A stretch of DNA of 64,000 nucleotides from Microvelia longipes (taxonomy: Eukaryota > Arthropoda > Insecta > Hemiptera > Veliidae): NCBI GenBank assembly GCA_018340805.1, contig JACMZG010001911.1, forward strand, positions 34,966,946 to 35,030,945. Direction: 5' to 3'. The position numbers and the translations under genes are program-made. The notes beneath the pieces were generated by a model. That model saw nothing but the letters and a program-made list of their open reading frames with translations, ran no database searches and had not been told where the DNA came from. Positions 32,161 to 42,479 of the stretch are shown here, piece after piece. How positions within the stretch are numbered: position 1 is the first letter of the stretch; each line of letters opens with the position of its first letter.

Positions 32161-34930
32161 AATATGGAACCCATACCCCACTATTTATCCCAACCAACTC
32201 TTAGAACTGCAACCTGGGACAGATGGGATAGCACAGTCCAAAGCCATGAACCCTGCCTCATCGACGTCCCGTTCCGGTCAAATTATTTTACCAACGTCAT
32301 CCGAAGTTCCATATAAATTACACGGTTGTTTAGAAACTAATCCTTTAGTGTTAAACACAAAACTACAACTCTTAAATTCGTTAACCCCTACAAAATTTAA
32401 TGGTGATAGCCAACTTTACCCTATTTTTGAAAAAGAAGTTAGGTTTCATTTAGATGATAACATCTTACCAGATGCGGTCAAACCTGCGTTGTTATCAAAG
32501 TTCTTAGAAGGTAAAGCCTTGGAATTGTATCAGAGTAACCCAGGGTTATCCTTTGAACAGTATATGCGACTATTAGAAAAACGGTTTGGGGATAAAATCG
32601 CTATAGTAGAGTCGTGGGTAGCTAGATTAACTGAAGGGCCCCAAATAGCGTACAATGATTCTATAGGTTTAGCAAAATTGGCAGATCTGTTATCTACGGC
32701 CAGTCGAGTATTAAAAGACAATCAAGAAATTAATTCTAAGTTGTGTTTAAAAAGGATTGTGGAAAAACTTCCGTACAAATTTAAAGTCAGTTGGATTTCC
32801 ACTGTAGCGGAAAAAGACGGAAATGAAAACTTAGAGGATCTTGCCATATTTGTATCCAAGGTAGCTAAAATTCACAACCATCCAATTTATAAAACTTTGG
32901 ATAAAAATAAAACCCAAACATTTAGATTTGACACAAATAAACAAAACAAAGCAAAAATATTAAGTAATTTTTCGAATGATTTTGATCAAACCGATAAAAA
33001 TAAAACTTGTCTGTTTTGCCACTCAGGGTTACATAAATTAAATGATTGTAAAGATTTTAGAGATAAAAGTTGGGAAAATAAAAAGTTATTCATAGAAAAT
33101 GAAGGGCTTTGTTTTTCGTGTTTGGGAAAATTTCATTTATCCAAATTTTGTCGGAACAAATTAAAATGTGAAAAAGAAGGATGCAATAAAACCCATCCTA
33201 CAGCCTTGCATCGTCTTAACGTAAATACAAAGAACGTTATGGAAACGTCCACTATAAATGTTAGATATCAAACTTTATCCAATAAAGTCGATCAGTATGG
33301 GACAACTTCGTTTGTCATTCCTGTATTTGTTCATCATAAAGATAACCCAAACAATAAAATTTTGATCTATGCATTGTTAGACGAGGGGAGCGATACATGC
33401 TTCTTGGAAGAACATTTAGCAACAAATTTAGAAGTGCAGGGTATAGATACTACATTAGAACTAAGCACGATGCATGGAAAACAATTAATAAACACGACGA
33501 GGTTGAAAGGGATAATAGTTTCAAGTTATGACGAAAGCACTGTTATAGGTTTACCTAAAAAAACTTACACTAGGGATTTTATACCGGGAACCATTGAAGA
33601 AATAGCAACACCAGAGTTAGCCAATCAGTTTGCACATTTGAAAGATATCGCTAAAAATATTACACCAATAATAAAAAATATAAGTATTTCGATGCTGATA
33701 GGAAATAACTGTCCTGAGGCCCTTTGCCCTTTGGATGTTAGACAAGGCCGACCGAATGAACCATACGGAAGAAAGTCGGTTCTTGGATGGGGGATAATAG
33801 GCCCTAAGCCTTATGGTACACATATATCTGTTTCAAATAGAATTTCGGTTAAAGAAATCATGAATATTTTTCAAATAGATGATGGAAGTGAAAAAGTGAG
33901 TTATAATTTAGCTCCATCAATTTCGGATAGAGAATTTGTACAAAAAATTGAGAGAGGTCTTGTACATAGAGACGATAAACACTACGAAATGCCGCTACCG
34001 CTCAAAGATGATAATATATTTGTAGAAAATAATAAGGCTATGGCTATAGCTAGGCTGAAGTCACTAAAAAGAAAGTTTAGTGACGAGAAGTATAAAGAAG
34101 ATTATTTAAAATTTATGAATGATCTATTTGAAAAGGGATACGCTGAAGAAGCTAACCCTGAGCATCAAAAAATAGGGAGAGTGTGGTATCTACCACATCA
34201 CGGAGTATATCATCCCCAGAAACAAAAAATTCGCGTTGTTTTTGATTGCTCGGCTATATACCAGGGGGTAGCTCTAAATAACCTTCTAATATCAAGTCCA
34301 GATTTGACAAATTCAGTAATAGGCGTCTTGCTTAGGTTCAGAAAAGAGAGGATTGCTTTCATGGGAGATATTGAGGGGATGTTTTTACAAGTATTTGTTC
34401 CGGAAGAAGATAGGAATTTTTTCTCTTTTCTTTGGTGTGAGGGGGGAGATACTTCTAAAACACCAAAAGAATACCGTATGACAAGGCATCTTTTTGGGGC
34501 AGCCTCGTCGCCGGGATGTGCGAATTACGCGCTTCGTCGAACAGCAAAAGACTGGGGACATTTAGTTACCTGTGAAGCTGCTCGATTTATTTTTGACAAT
34601 TTTTACGTTGATGATGGAATCGGATCTACCCCTACGGTGGTTTCTGCCGTTAATTTAATCAAGCAAGTACAAAAGTTATGCTCTCAGGGAGGATTCCGTT
34701 TTCACAAAATTATATCGAATCATCCTGAGGTTATAGAAGCTATACCTTTAGAAGATCGAGCAACCGGGATTCAAGAATTAAAAGTTTTAGACAAATTACC
34801 GGTGGAAAGAGCTCTAGGTGTATCTTGGTGTCTTGAGGCAGATGTATTTACTTTAGAATCGTCATTAGTGACAAACCATTTACAAGAAGGGGCATCTTGT
34901 CAACCATATGTTCAATTTATGATCCGTTAG
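32147..34930 (+). CDS. gag-pol: BEL Gag-protease-reverse transcriptase polyprotein, copy B
   Basis: 927 codons; the Met is artificial and the true frame begins around residue 12. In order: a Gag core (KFNGDSQLYPIFEKEVRF near residue 85), CCHC zinc knuckles CLFCHSGLHKLNDC (about 287-300) and CFSCLGKFHLSKFC (about 322-335), a third Cys/His group, an aspartic protease with ALLDEGSDTCFL (about 409-420) and the LIGNNCPEAL / LGWGIIG block, then a reverse transcriptase with VVFDCSA, GDIEGMFLQV and NFYVDDG (Tyr of YVDD at about 820). Gag packages RNA, the protease matures the polyprotein and reverse transcriptase makes cDNA. Gag and Pol share one frame, as is usual in BEL/Pao. A missing G near 34850 ends the frame early. 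Confidence 0.93.
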   Translation: MMCLKIWNPYPTIYPNQLLELQPGTDGIAQSKAMNPASSTSRSGQIILPTSSEVPYKLHGCLETNPLVLNTKLQLLNSLTPTKFNGDSQLYPIFEKEVRFHLDDNILPDAVKPALLSKFLEGKALELYQSNPGLSFEQYMRLLEKRFGDKIAIVESWVARLTEGPQIAYNDSIGLAKLADLLSTASRVLKDNQEINSKLCLKRIVEKLPYKFKVSWISTVAEKDGNENLEDLAIFVSKVAKIHNHPIYKTLDKNKTQTFRFDTNKQNKAKILSNFSNDFDQTDKNKTCLFCHSGLHKLNDCKDFRDKSWENKKLFIENEGLCFSCLGKFHLSKFCRNKLKCEKEGCNKTHPTALHRLNVNTKNVMETSTINVRYQTLSNKVDQYGTTSFVIPVFVHHKDNPNNKILIYALLDEGSDTCFLEEHLATNLEVQGIDTTLELSTMHGKQLINTTRLKGIIVSSYDESTVIGLPKKTYTRDFIPGTIEEIATPELANQFAHLKDIAKNITPIIKNISISMLIGNNCPEALCPLDVRQGRPNEPYGRKSVLGWGIIGPKPYGTHISVSNRISVKEIMNIFQIDDGSEKVSYNLAPSISDREFVQKIERGLVHRDDKHYEMPLPLKDDNIFVENNKAMAIARLKSLKRKFSDEKYKEDYLKFMNDLFEKGYAEEANPEHQKIGRVWYLPHHGVYHPQKQKIRVVFDCSAIYQGVALNNLLISSPDLTNSVIGVLLRFRKERIAFMGDIEGMFLQVFVPEEDRNFFSFLWCEGGDTSKTPKEYRMTRHLFGAASSPGCANYALRRTAKDWGHLVTCEAARFIFDNFYVDDGIGSTPTVVSAVNLIKQVQKLCSQGGFRFHKIISNHPEVIEAIPLEDRATGIQELKVLDKLPVERALGVSWCLEADVFTLESSLVTNHLQEGASCQPYVQFMIR

Positions 34931-36078
34931 GATTCTTATCACCTGTAGTAATAGTTGGGAAATTTATTTTACAAGACCTTTGTCGGCTAAGCAGAATTTC
35001 TGGAAACAGCCAAAACTGGGACGAAGAAATACCTGTACAGGAAAAATACAAATGGGAAAAATGGATACGGGAAGTATTGTCAATTAGTCAGAACCCTATA
35101 GAGATAGCACGATGCTATAAGCCAGAGAATGCGCAAAACATAGAAGACATTCAATTGCACTGTTTCTCTGACGCGTCTGAACTAGGATATGGATACGTGA
35201 GCTACCTGAGGTTTGTCTATGATGGTGGAAAAATTCATTGTGGAATAGTGTTCGGTAAGGCTAGGGTTAAACCGTTAAAAGAGATAACTATACCTCGACT
35301 TGAGTTGACGGCAGCCGTGTCTATGGCTTGTATGGCAGCAACGCTTACAAAAGAATTGGGTTATAATATTCTGAAAAGGTATATGTGGACGGATAGTAAG
35401 GTTGTCTTAGGATATATAAATAATGAAACTAGACGTTTTCACACTTTTGTAGCGAATAGGGTACAAATTTTGCGTGATTGTTCAGAGCCACAGGAATGGC
35501 AATACGTGTCATCTAAAGAGAACCCTGCTGATTTTGCTTCTAGAGGCACCTCAGTTTTAGACCTGAAGAGCTCATGTTGGTTTAGAGGACCAACATTTCT
35601 TTGGGAAGAGTCTAAGTCTTGGGTTGAACACCCAAAAATAGAAGTTAATTCGGAAGATCCTGAAATTAGGAAAGAGCAAGGTAATTTTCACGTAAGAAAA
35701 GTTGTAAGTTCTAGTAAAAATAACTTTCTTGAAAAGAAAATCGATAAGTTTAGTAATTGGACCAAATTAAAGCGACACGTAGCCATTATTCGTAGACTAA
35801 TTTTGATTTTACAGGTACGTTTGAGGGGGGAAGACTGTACGCGGTACAGTTTAACTAATAAACCTTTATCGATTTCGGAATTAAGCTTAGCTGAGAGTCA
35901 TATTATAAAAATGTATCAAAATAAGTACTTTCAGTTAGATTTGGAGGTCCTTAAATCAAGGGATGGGAGGAAAAGAACCAGTATTTCACCCCTTGATCCT
36001 TTTATAGACCCTCTAGGAATATTAAGAGTAACATTCCAGCCTCCCAGGATCGGAAAGGCACCCCGTTATCATTCCTAG
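34897..36078 (+). CDS. pol: BEL Pol: RNase H and start of integrase, copy B
   Basis: 393 codons in the frame next to the polyprotein. Starts with SIYDPLGFLSP, the BEL connector after reverse transcriptase, then RNase H with FSDAS (about residue 90), RLELTAA, WTDSKVVLGY (about 165) and NPADFASRG (about 209), followed by the linker to integrase. A 14-bp deletion near 36030 removes the GGGGGGTAGAATTA word present in copies C and D and destroys the frame before the integrase zinc-binding His residues. Should be continuous with the upstream frame; the overlap is caused by the one-base deletion near 34850, not by programmed frameshifting. Confidence 0.9.
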   Translation: MSTICSIYDPLGFLSPVVIVGKFILQDLCRLSRISGNSQNWDEEIPVQEKYKWEKWIREVLSISQNPIEIARCYKPENAQNIEDIQLHCFSDASELGYGYVSYLRFVYDGGKIHCGIVFGKARVKPLKEITIPRLELTAAVSMACMAATLTKELGYNILKRYMWTDSKVVLGYINNETRRFHTFVANRVQILRDCSEPQEWQYVSSKENPADFASRGTSVLDLKSSCWFRGPTFLWEESKSWVEHPKIEVNSEDPEIRKEQGNFHVRKVVSSSKNNFLEKKIDKFSNWTKLKRHVAIIRRLILILQVRLRGEDCTRYSLTNKPLSISELSLAESHIIKMYQNKYFQLDLEVLKSRDGRKRTSISPLDPFIDPLGILRVTFQPPRIGKAPRYHS

Positions 36079-36627
36079 AAAGTCACACCTCGCTACTCTT
36101 TTAATTTGGCACTATCATCAGGCCGTACACCATCAGGGTCGTGGCATTACAGCTAACGAAATTAGAAGCAGGGGTTATTGGATTATTGGGGGTAGTTCAG
36201 CGATTGCTAATTTTATCGGGCGATGCGTGTCGTGTAAACGTTTACGGGTCCGTTCATTCATCAGAAAATGAATGATCTACCGACTGATCGTGTCACACCA
36301 GCTCCACCATTCACTCATAGCGCGGTCGACGTATTCGGGCCTTTTTATGTCAGAAATCTACGAAGAGAGGTTAAGCGTTATGGTATTCTTTTTACCTGCT
36401 TAGCGTGTAGAGGTGTGCACATAGACTTACTGGATAGTTTAGACACCAGTTCGTTTATTAACGCTCTACGGAGGTTTTATGTAGAAGAGGAGACGTTAAG
36501 CTATTACGCTGTGATATGGGAACAAATTTTTGTGGGAGCGAAGAAAGAATTGCAAAAAGGTTTAGAAGAGATCGATGTAGAGGCAGTTAGAAAATTATGG
36601 CAGACAAGTCTTGTGAGTTGGTGTTAA
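36079..36627 (+). pseudogene. pol: BEL integrase fragment, copy B
   Basis: Zinc-binding part out of frame (36085-36240), then a 119-codon frame from MNDLPTDRV with [14 protein letters not shown] (first catalytic Asp). The second Asp block (CDMGTNF) is out of frame ([10 protein letters not shown] is the shifted reading), and the third residue (Glu in NGVVERQ) is absent because the copy ends in a foldback. Confidence 0.85.
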
Positions 36628-36735
36628 ACAAGAACTCACAAGACTTGTCTGCCATAATTTTTCTAACTGCCTCCACATCGATCTTTCTAAACCTTTTTGC
36701 AATTCTTTCTTCGCTCCCACAAAATTTGTAAACTA
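36540..36735. repeat. Foldback hairpin inside integrase, plus-strand version
   Basis: Left arm up to 36619 and right arm from 36633, about 90 bp each, with a 13-base centre (GGTGTTAAACAAG) that is itself integrase sequence from just downstream. After the right arm the sequence jumps to the reverse transcriptase (GATCTATTTGAAAAGGG at 36740). The same structure occurs reversed at 44206-44413. Confidence 0.9.
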
Positions 36736-36737
36736 AT

Positions 36738-37438
36738 CTATGATCTATTTGAAAAGGGATACGCTGAAGAAGCTAACCCTGAGCATCAAAAAATAGGGAG
36801 AGTGTGGTATCTACCACATCACGGAGTATATCATCCCCAGAAACAAAAAATTCGCGTTGTTTTTGATTGCTCGGCTATATACCAGGGGTAGCTCTAAATA
36901 ACCTTCTAATATCAAGTCCAGATTTGACAAATTCAGTAATAGGCGTCTTTGCTTAGGTTCAGAAAAGAGAGGATTGCTTTCATGGGAGATATTGAGGGGA
37001 TGTTTTTACATGAGGTTTGTTCCGGAAGAAGATAGGAATTTTTTCTCTTTTCTTTGGTGTGAGGGGGGAGATACTTCTAAAACACCAAAAGAATACCGTA
37101 TGACAAGGCATCTTTTTGGGGCAGCCTCGTCGCCGGGATGTGCGAATTACGCGCTTCGTCGAACAGCAAAAGACTGGGGACATTTAGTTACCTGTGAAGC
37201 TGCTCGATTTATTTTTGACAATTTTTACGTTGATGATGGAATCGGATCTACCCCTACGGTGGTTTCTGCCGTTAATTTAATCAAGCAAGTACAAAAGTTA
37301 TGCTCTCAGGGAGGATTCCGTTTTCACAAAATTATATCGAATCATCCTGAGGTTATAGAAGCTATACCTTTAGAAGATCGAGCAACCGGGATTCAAGAAT
37401 TAAAAGTTTTAGACAAATTACCGGTGGAAGAGCTCTAG
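36738..37438 (+). pseudogene. pol: BEL reverse transcriptase, copy C
   Basis: LFEKGYAEEANPEHQK, the RVWYLPHHGVYHPQ block and VVFDCSA are present, then indels near 36888 and 36950. The second frame has a variant at the Asp block (EGMFLHEV-type bases ACATGAGGTTTG where copy B has ACAAGTATTTG), then NFYVDDG intact. Ends by frameshift at 37430. Confidence 0.88.
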
Positions 37439-37518
37439 GTGTATCTTGGTGTCTTGAGGCAGATGTATTTACGTTTAGAATCGTCATTAGTGACAAACCA
37501 TTTACAAGAAGGGGCATC

Positions 37519-38471
37519 TTGTCAACCATATGTTCAATTTATGATCCGTTAGGATTCTTATCACCTGTAGTAATAGTTGGGAAATTTATTTTACAAGACC
37601 TTTGTCGGCTAAGCAGAATTTCTGGAAACAGCCAAAACTGGGACGAAGAAATACCTGTACAGGAAAAATACAAATGGGAAAATGGATACGGGAAGTATTG
37701 TCAATTAGTCAGAACCCTATAGAGATAGCACGATGCTATAAGCCAGAGAATGCGCAAAAATAGAAGACATTCAATTGCACTGTTTCTCTGACGCGTCTGA
37801 ACTAGGATATGGATACGTGAGCTACCTGAGGTTTGTCTATGATGGTGGAAAAATTCATTGTGGAATAGTGTTCGGTAAGGCTAGGGTTAAACCGTTAAAA
37901 GAGATAACTATACCTCGACTTGAGTTGACGGCAGCCGTGTCTATGGCTTGTATGGCAGCAACGCTTACAAAAGAATTGGGTTATAATATTCTGAAAAGGT
38001 ATATGTGGACGGATAGTAAGGTTGTCTTAGGATATAAATAATGAAACTAGACGTTTTCACACTTTTGTAGCGAATAGGGTACAAATTTTGCGTGATTGTT
38101 CAGAGCCACAGGAATGGCAATACGTGTCATCTAAAGAGAACCCTGCTGATTTTGCTTCTAGAGGCACCTCAGTTTTAGACCTGAAGAGCTCATGTTGGTT
38201 TAGAGGACCAACATTTCTTTGGGAAGAGTCTAAGTCTTGGGTTGAACACCCAAAAATAGAAGTTAATTCGGAAGATCCTGAAATTAGGAAAGAGCAAGGT
38301 AATTTTCACGTAAGAAAAGTTGTAAGTTCTAGTAAAAATAACTTTCTTGAAAAGAAAATCGATAAGTTTAGTAATTGGACCAAATTAAAGCGACACGTAG
38401 CCATTATTCGTAGACTAATTTTGATTTTACAGGTACGTTTGAGGGGGAAGACTGTACGCGGTACAGTTTAA
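37519..38471 (+). pseudogene. pol: BEL connector and RNase H, copy C
   Basis: Three frames in succession: 37519-37722 (SIYDPLGFLSP connector), 37775-38041 (FSDAS, RLELTAA, WTDSK) and 38088-38471 (NPADFASRG and the linker). Breaks are one- or two-base deletions near 37760, 38035 and 38445. Near 37467 this copy keeps TTTACGTTTAG, showing the base missing in copy B. Confidence 0.88.
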
Positions 38472-39887
38472 CTAATAAACCTTTATCGATTTCGGAATTA
38501 AGCTTAGCTGAGAGTCATATTATAAAAATGTATCAAAATAAGTACTTTCAGTTAGATTTGGAGGTCCTTAAATCAAGGATGGGAGGAAAAGAACCAGTAT
38601 TTCACCCCTTGATCCTTTTATAGACCCTCTAGGAATATTAAGAGTGGGGGGTAGAATTAAACATTCCAGCCTCCCAGGATCGGAAAGGCACCCCGTTATC
38701 ATTCCTAGAAAGTCACACCTCGCTACTCTTTTAATTTGGCACTATCATCAGGCCGTACACCATCAGGGTCGTGGCATTACAGCTAACGAAATTAGAAGCA
38801 GGGGTTATTGGATTATTGGGGGTAGTTCAGCGATTGCTAATTTTATCGGGCGATGCGTGTCGTGTAAACGTTTACGGGGTCCGTTCATTCATCAGAAAAT
38901 GAATGATCTACCGACTGATCGTGTCACACCAGCTCCACCATTCACTCATAGCGCGGTCCAGGTATTCGGGCCTTTTTATGTCAGAAATCTACGAAGAGAG
39001 GTTAAGCGTTATGGTATTCTTTTTACCTGCTTAGCGTGTAGAGGTGTGCACATAGACTTACTGGATAGTTTAGACACCAGTTCGTTTATTAACGCTCTAC
39101 GGAGGTTTTTATGTAGAAGAGGAACGTTAAGCTATTACGCTGTGATATGGGAACAAATTTTGTGGGAGCGAAGAAAGAATTGCAAAAAGGTTTAGAAGAG
39201 ATCGATGTGGAGGCAGTTATAAAAATTATGGCAGACAAGTCTTGTGAGTTCTTGTTTAACACCCCGACAGCTAGCCACATGAATGGAGTCGTTGAGAGAC
39301 AGATTGGGTCAGGTAGACGCATTCTAGATTATCTCTTGAGAACGCATGAGGGCCTTTTAAGTGATGATGGTTTGAGGACATTTTTCTGTGAGTGTGAAGC
39401 TGTTATTAATGGTAGACCATTAACAGTTAACAATTTGTTTGATCCGCATTCTTTGGAGCCACTAACACCCAGCCATATTTTGACCTTAAAGGACCCTCCA
39501 GGAGCACCACCACCTGGCGACTTTGGACAGAGCGACTTGTACAGTAGAAAACGCTGGAAGCATGTCCAGCACCTTAGCCAAGAATTTTGGTCGCGATGGA
39601 AAAAAGAGTTTTTGCTAGGATTGCAGCATAGAGAAAAATGGACAAGGAAAGAAAGAAATCTGGAAGTAGGGGACATCGTGATAGTTAAAGACCAGTCACA
39701 ACCGAGAAATACCTGGCCCCTCGCTGTCATAACGCAAGTGTTCCCAAGTCAAGATGGGCTTGTACGGAAAGTGGAGGTAAGAATTGGTAATACAGCTACC
39801 ATCCTAAAGCGCCCGGCTACGGGAATAGTATTACTTATTAAAAAAGAAGACCCAGGGATGATCCCCGTCAAAGAGCCTGCAGATTGA
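38472..39887 (+). CDS. pol: BEL integrase, copy C (two overlapping frames)
   Basis: Frame 38644-39195 has the zinc-binding His-Cys region ([21 protein letters not shown]) and the start of the core; frame 39147-39887 has MGTNFVGAKKE (second Asp block), ASHMNGVVERQIGSGRR (catalytic Glu) and the C-terminal GDIVIVKDQ...TWPLAVI domain typical of BEL integrases. The frames join near 39120-39170 through an indel. The first catalytic block reads AVQVFGPF instead of AVDVFGPF, so the first DDE residue is lost. Integrase inserts the element cDNA. Ends at a natural stop 31 bp before the LTR. Confidence 0.9.
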
Positions 39888-39903
39888 AATTCAACCGAAG
39901 GTA

Positions 39904-39918
39904 TGAATTGGGGAGCCA
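39904..39918 (+). promoter_or_regulatory. BEL polypurine tract
   Basis: GAATTGGGGAGCCA lies directly before the LTR start TGTCGG; purine-rich tracts here prime plus-strand DNA synthesis. Confidence 0.7.
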
Positions 39919-40145
39919 TGTCGGCGTGGCCGTGAATTTTTACTTATTTGTTAATTTTATTTTTATTGTTTAATAATTTGTCAATAATTTGTCATACATT
40001 ATTGTCATTTTGAAAATACTAGAAACCCAAATAAATTTCTTTACGTTATGGTAAATAGAGTGTTAAATAGATTACTGTAGCAGTAAAGAAGTGATAGCAT
40101 CTCGCTGCCCTGTGAAACGGCAGCGATAGTAAAGAAATTTATTCA
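39919..40145 (+). repeat. BEL/Pao LTR shared by copies C and D
   Basis: Almost identical to the LTR at 27969 (one clear difference: GTCATTTTG versus GTCATCTTG). It is the 3' LTR of copy C by position and the 5' LTR of copy D, giving a tandem internal-LTR-internal arrangement. Includes the same hairpin at 40102-40126. Confidence 0.85.
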
Positions 40146-40181
40146 CTGATTCCCTAGAATTTTGAATCAAGATCAAGAGGC

Positions 40182-41683
40182 ATGTCTGTAAGATCCTTCA
40201 AGAGTGGAAGGAAGAGGTAAGGATTATCACGAGGAATCGGCAACGACGCCAACTCAGAGAAAGGTATACCCGTAGAATTAGATAAGCAGTTGCGAGATCT
40301 CCGTGCTTCTACCAGAGAGCTTAAGATGAAGCAAGCGGAGGTTGTCCAACTGCTTAAAAGGGTGGATAAGATGGGCGGCTCGTTCGATTCTTATGCTGTT
40401 ATATTGAATACCATATTAGAATTAGATGTTGGTATTTGGGAAATATCTCCCGTAGTTGACTCTATGTTGTTAGAGTACGATTCAGAGCCTCAATTGTTAG
40501 ATGCCCAAACTTACCTTATGGGCCTTAAATCATTCATTGTTACTCATAAAAAAATAATTACTGAGAAGGTTACCGAGGAATTAAAAAGCAGTAACTCTAT
40601 TAAAGCACCATCCATAGTAGGCGCAAGGTCCCAGAGGTCTAATTCTGAATAAGCAGCACTACCTCCAAGCGAGTGCTGAAATACTTATAGCTAAAATAGA
40701 AACAAGTTCTCGAGACAATGCGCTCAAACTTAAACAAATAGATTTAGAGCAAAAAAAGTTAGAATTACGTCGTCAGGAGTTAGAGTTAGAGGGAGAGATT
40801 TCAAAAAATAAATTAATAGAAGAAGCTCTGGAAGACGAGAATTTAGGTCGAGCGGAACTTGAGGAAGTCTTAAGTACAGCGAAGTTGTTTGATAAAAATT
40901 TAGAGTCACTAGTAACTCGTACTAACGCAAAACAAGATTCCGGTTCCGTTCGTAACCTGAACACTCCTCTACCAGTAACCCCTGATTCTTCATACAAAAC
41001 CTTAGATAATGTAGATAATGCGAATTGTGTGAAGCCTGATGATGTGCCTAAAAAATATGGAACCCATACCCCACCTATTTATCCCAACCAACTCTTAGAA
41101 CTGCAACCTGGGACAGATGGGATAGCACAGTCCAAAGCCATGAACCCTGCCTCATCGACGTCCCGTTCCGGTCAAATTATTTTACCAACGTCATCCGAAG
41201 TTCCATATAAATTACACGGTTGTTTAGAAACTAATCCTTTAGTGTTAAACACAAAACTACAACTCTTAAATTCGTTAACCCCTACAAAATTTAATGGTGA
41301 TAGCCAACTTTACCCTATTTTTGAAAAAGAAGTTAGGTTTCATTTAGATGATAACATCTTACCAGATGCGGTCAAACCTGCGTTGTTATCAAAGTTCTTA
41401 GAAGGTAAAGCCTTGGAATTGTATCAGAGTAACCCAGGGTTATCCTTTGAACAGTATATGCGACTATTAGAAAAACGGTTTGGGGATAAAATCGCTATAG
41501 TAGAGTCGTGGGTAGCTAGATTAACTGAAGGGCCCCAAATAGCGTACAATGATTCTATAGGTTTAGCAAAATTGGCAGATCTGTTATCTACGGCCAGTCG
41601 AGTATTAAAAGACAATCAAGAAATTAATTCTAAGTTGTGTTTAAAAAGGATTGTGGAAAAACTTCCGTACAAATTTAAAGTCA
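40182..41683 (+). pseudogene. gag: BEL gag, copy D
   Basis: Same start as copy A (MSVRSFKSGR) but with a two-base loss after GGAAGAG (40216) and a one-base loss (40242), then clean frames 40290-40652 and 40885-41683. One codon-sized deletion near 40419 (TTAGAATTAG versus TTAGAGGAATTAG). Homologous gag continues to KLPYKFKV, where it meets an inverted segment; the last residues of the open frame (NALQEACIAP) are antisense protease. Confidence 0.85.
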
Positions 41684-42479
41684 ATGCTCTCCAAGAAGCA
41701 TGTATCGCTCCCTCGAAAAATGCATAGATCAAATTTTATTGTTTGGGTTATCTTTATGATGAACAAATACAGGAATGACAAACGAAGTTGTCCATACTGA
41801 TCGACTTTATGGATAAAGTTTGATATCTAACATTTATAAGTGGACGTTTCAATAACGTTTTTGTATTACGTTAAGACGATCAAGGCTGTAGGATGGCAAT
41901 TGCATCCTTCTTTTTCACATTTTAAATTTCCGACAAAATTTTTAATGAAATTTTCCCAAACACGAAAAACAAAGCCCTTCATTTTCTATGAATAACTTTT
42001 TATTTTCCCAACTTTATCTCTAAATCTTTACAATCATTAATTTATGTAACCCTGAGTGGCAAAACAGACAAGTTTTATTTTTATCGGTTTGATCAAAATC
42101 ATTCGAAAAATTACTTAATATTTTTGCTTTGTTTTGTTTATTTGTGTCAAATAAATTTGGGTTTTATTTTATCCAAATTTTAAAATTGTGGTTGTGAATT
42201 TAGCTACCTTGGATACAATATGGCAAGAAAATTTCCGTCTTTTTCCGCTACAGCGGAAATCCAACTGACTTTAAATTTGTACGAAAGTTTTCCACAATCC
42301 TTTTTAAACACAACTTAGAATTCTTGATTGTCTTTTAATACTCGAAGATACAGATCTGCCAATTTTGCTAAACCTATAGAATCATTGTACGCTCCCTTCA
42401 GTTAATCTAGCTACCCACGACTCTACTAATTTTATCCAAACCGTTTTTCTAATAGTCGATATACTGTTCAAAGGATAAC
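41684..42479 (-). pseudogene. Inverted BEL gag-protease segment
   Basis: Read on the minus strand it runs from mid-Gag (the LSFEQYMRLL region, near 42470) through the zinc knuckles to the protease motif region (about 41690). It overlaps the plus-strand gag before it by about 245 bp and the plus-strand protease after it by about 100 bp. Several one-base differences from copy B, including small deletions. Confidence 0.88.

Larger units (their letters stand above)
31975..36627 (+). mobile_element. BEL/Pao copy B, most complete coding copy
   Basis: Runs from mid-gag (the VLSTAKLFDKNLE segment) through zinc knuckles, protease, reverse transcriptase, RNase H and the integrase core, and ends in the foldback at 36540-36735. 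Its LTR and gag start lie in the gap. Three main breaks: an early gag frameshift (about 32160), a one-base deletion near 34850 between reverse transcriptase and RNase H, and a 14-bp deletion near 36030 in integrase. Confidence 0.9.
36738..39918 (+). mobile_element. BEL/Pao copy C: Pol, polypurine tract
   Basis: Begins within the reverse transcriptase immediately after the foldback, then gives reverse transcriptase, RNase H, complete integrase, a stop at 39887 and a polypurine tract next to the LTR at 39919. There is no envelope-like gene between integrase and the LTR. It has about ten one- or two-base indels relative to copies A, B and D. Confidence 0.9.

Noticed and set aside
30950..32174. 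Open frames spanning the N gap on both strands
   Set aside because: They consist almost entirely of unknown residues; only the edges are BEL integrase or gag.
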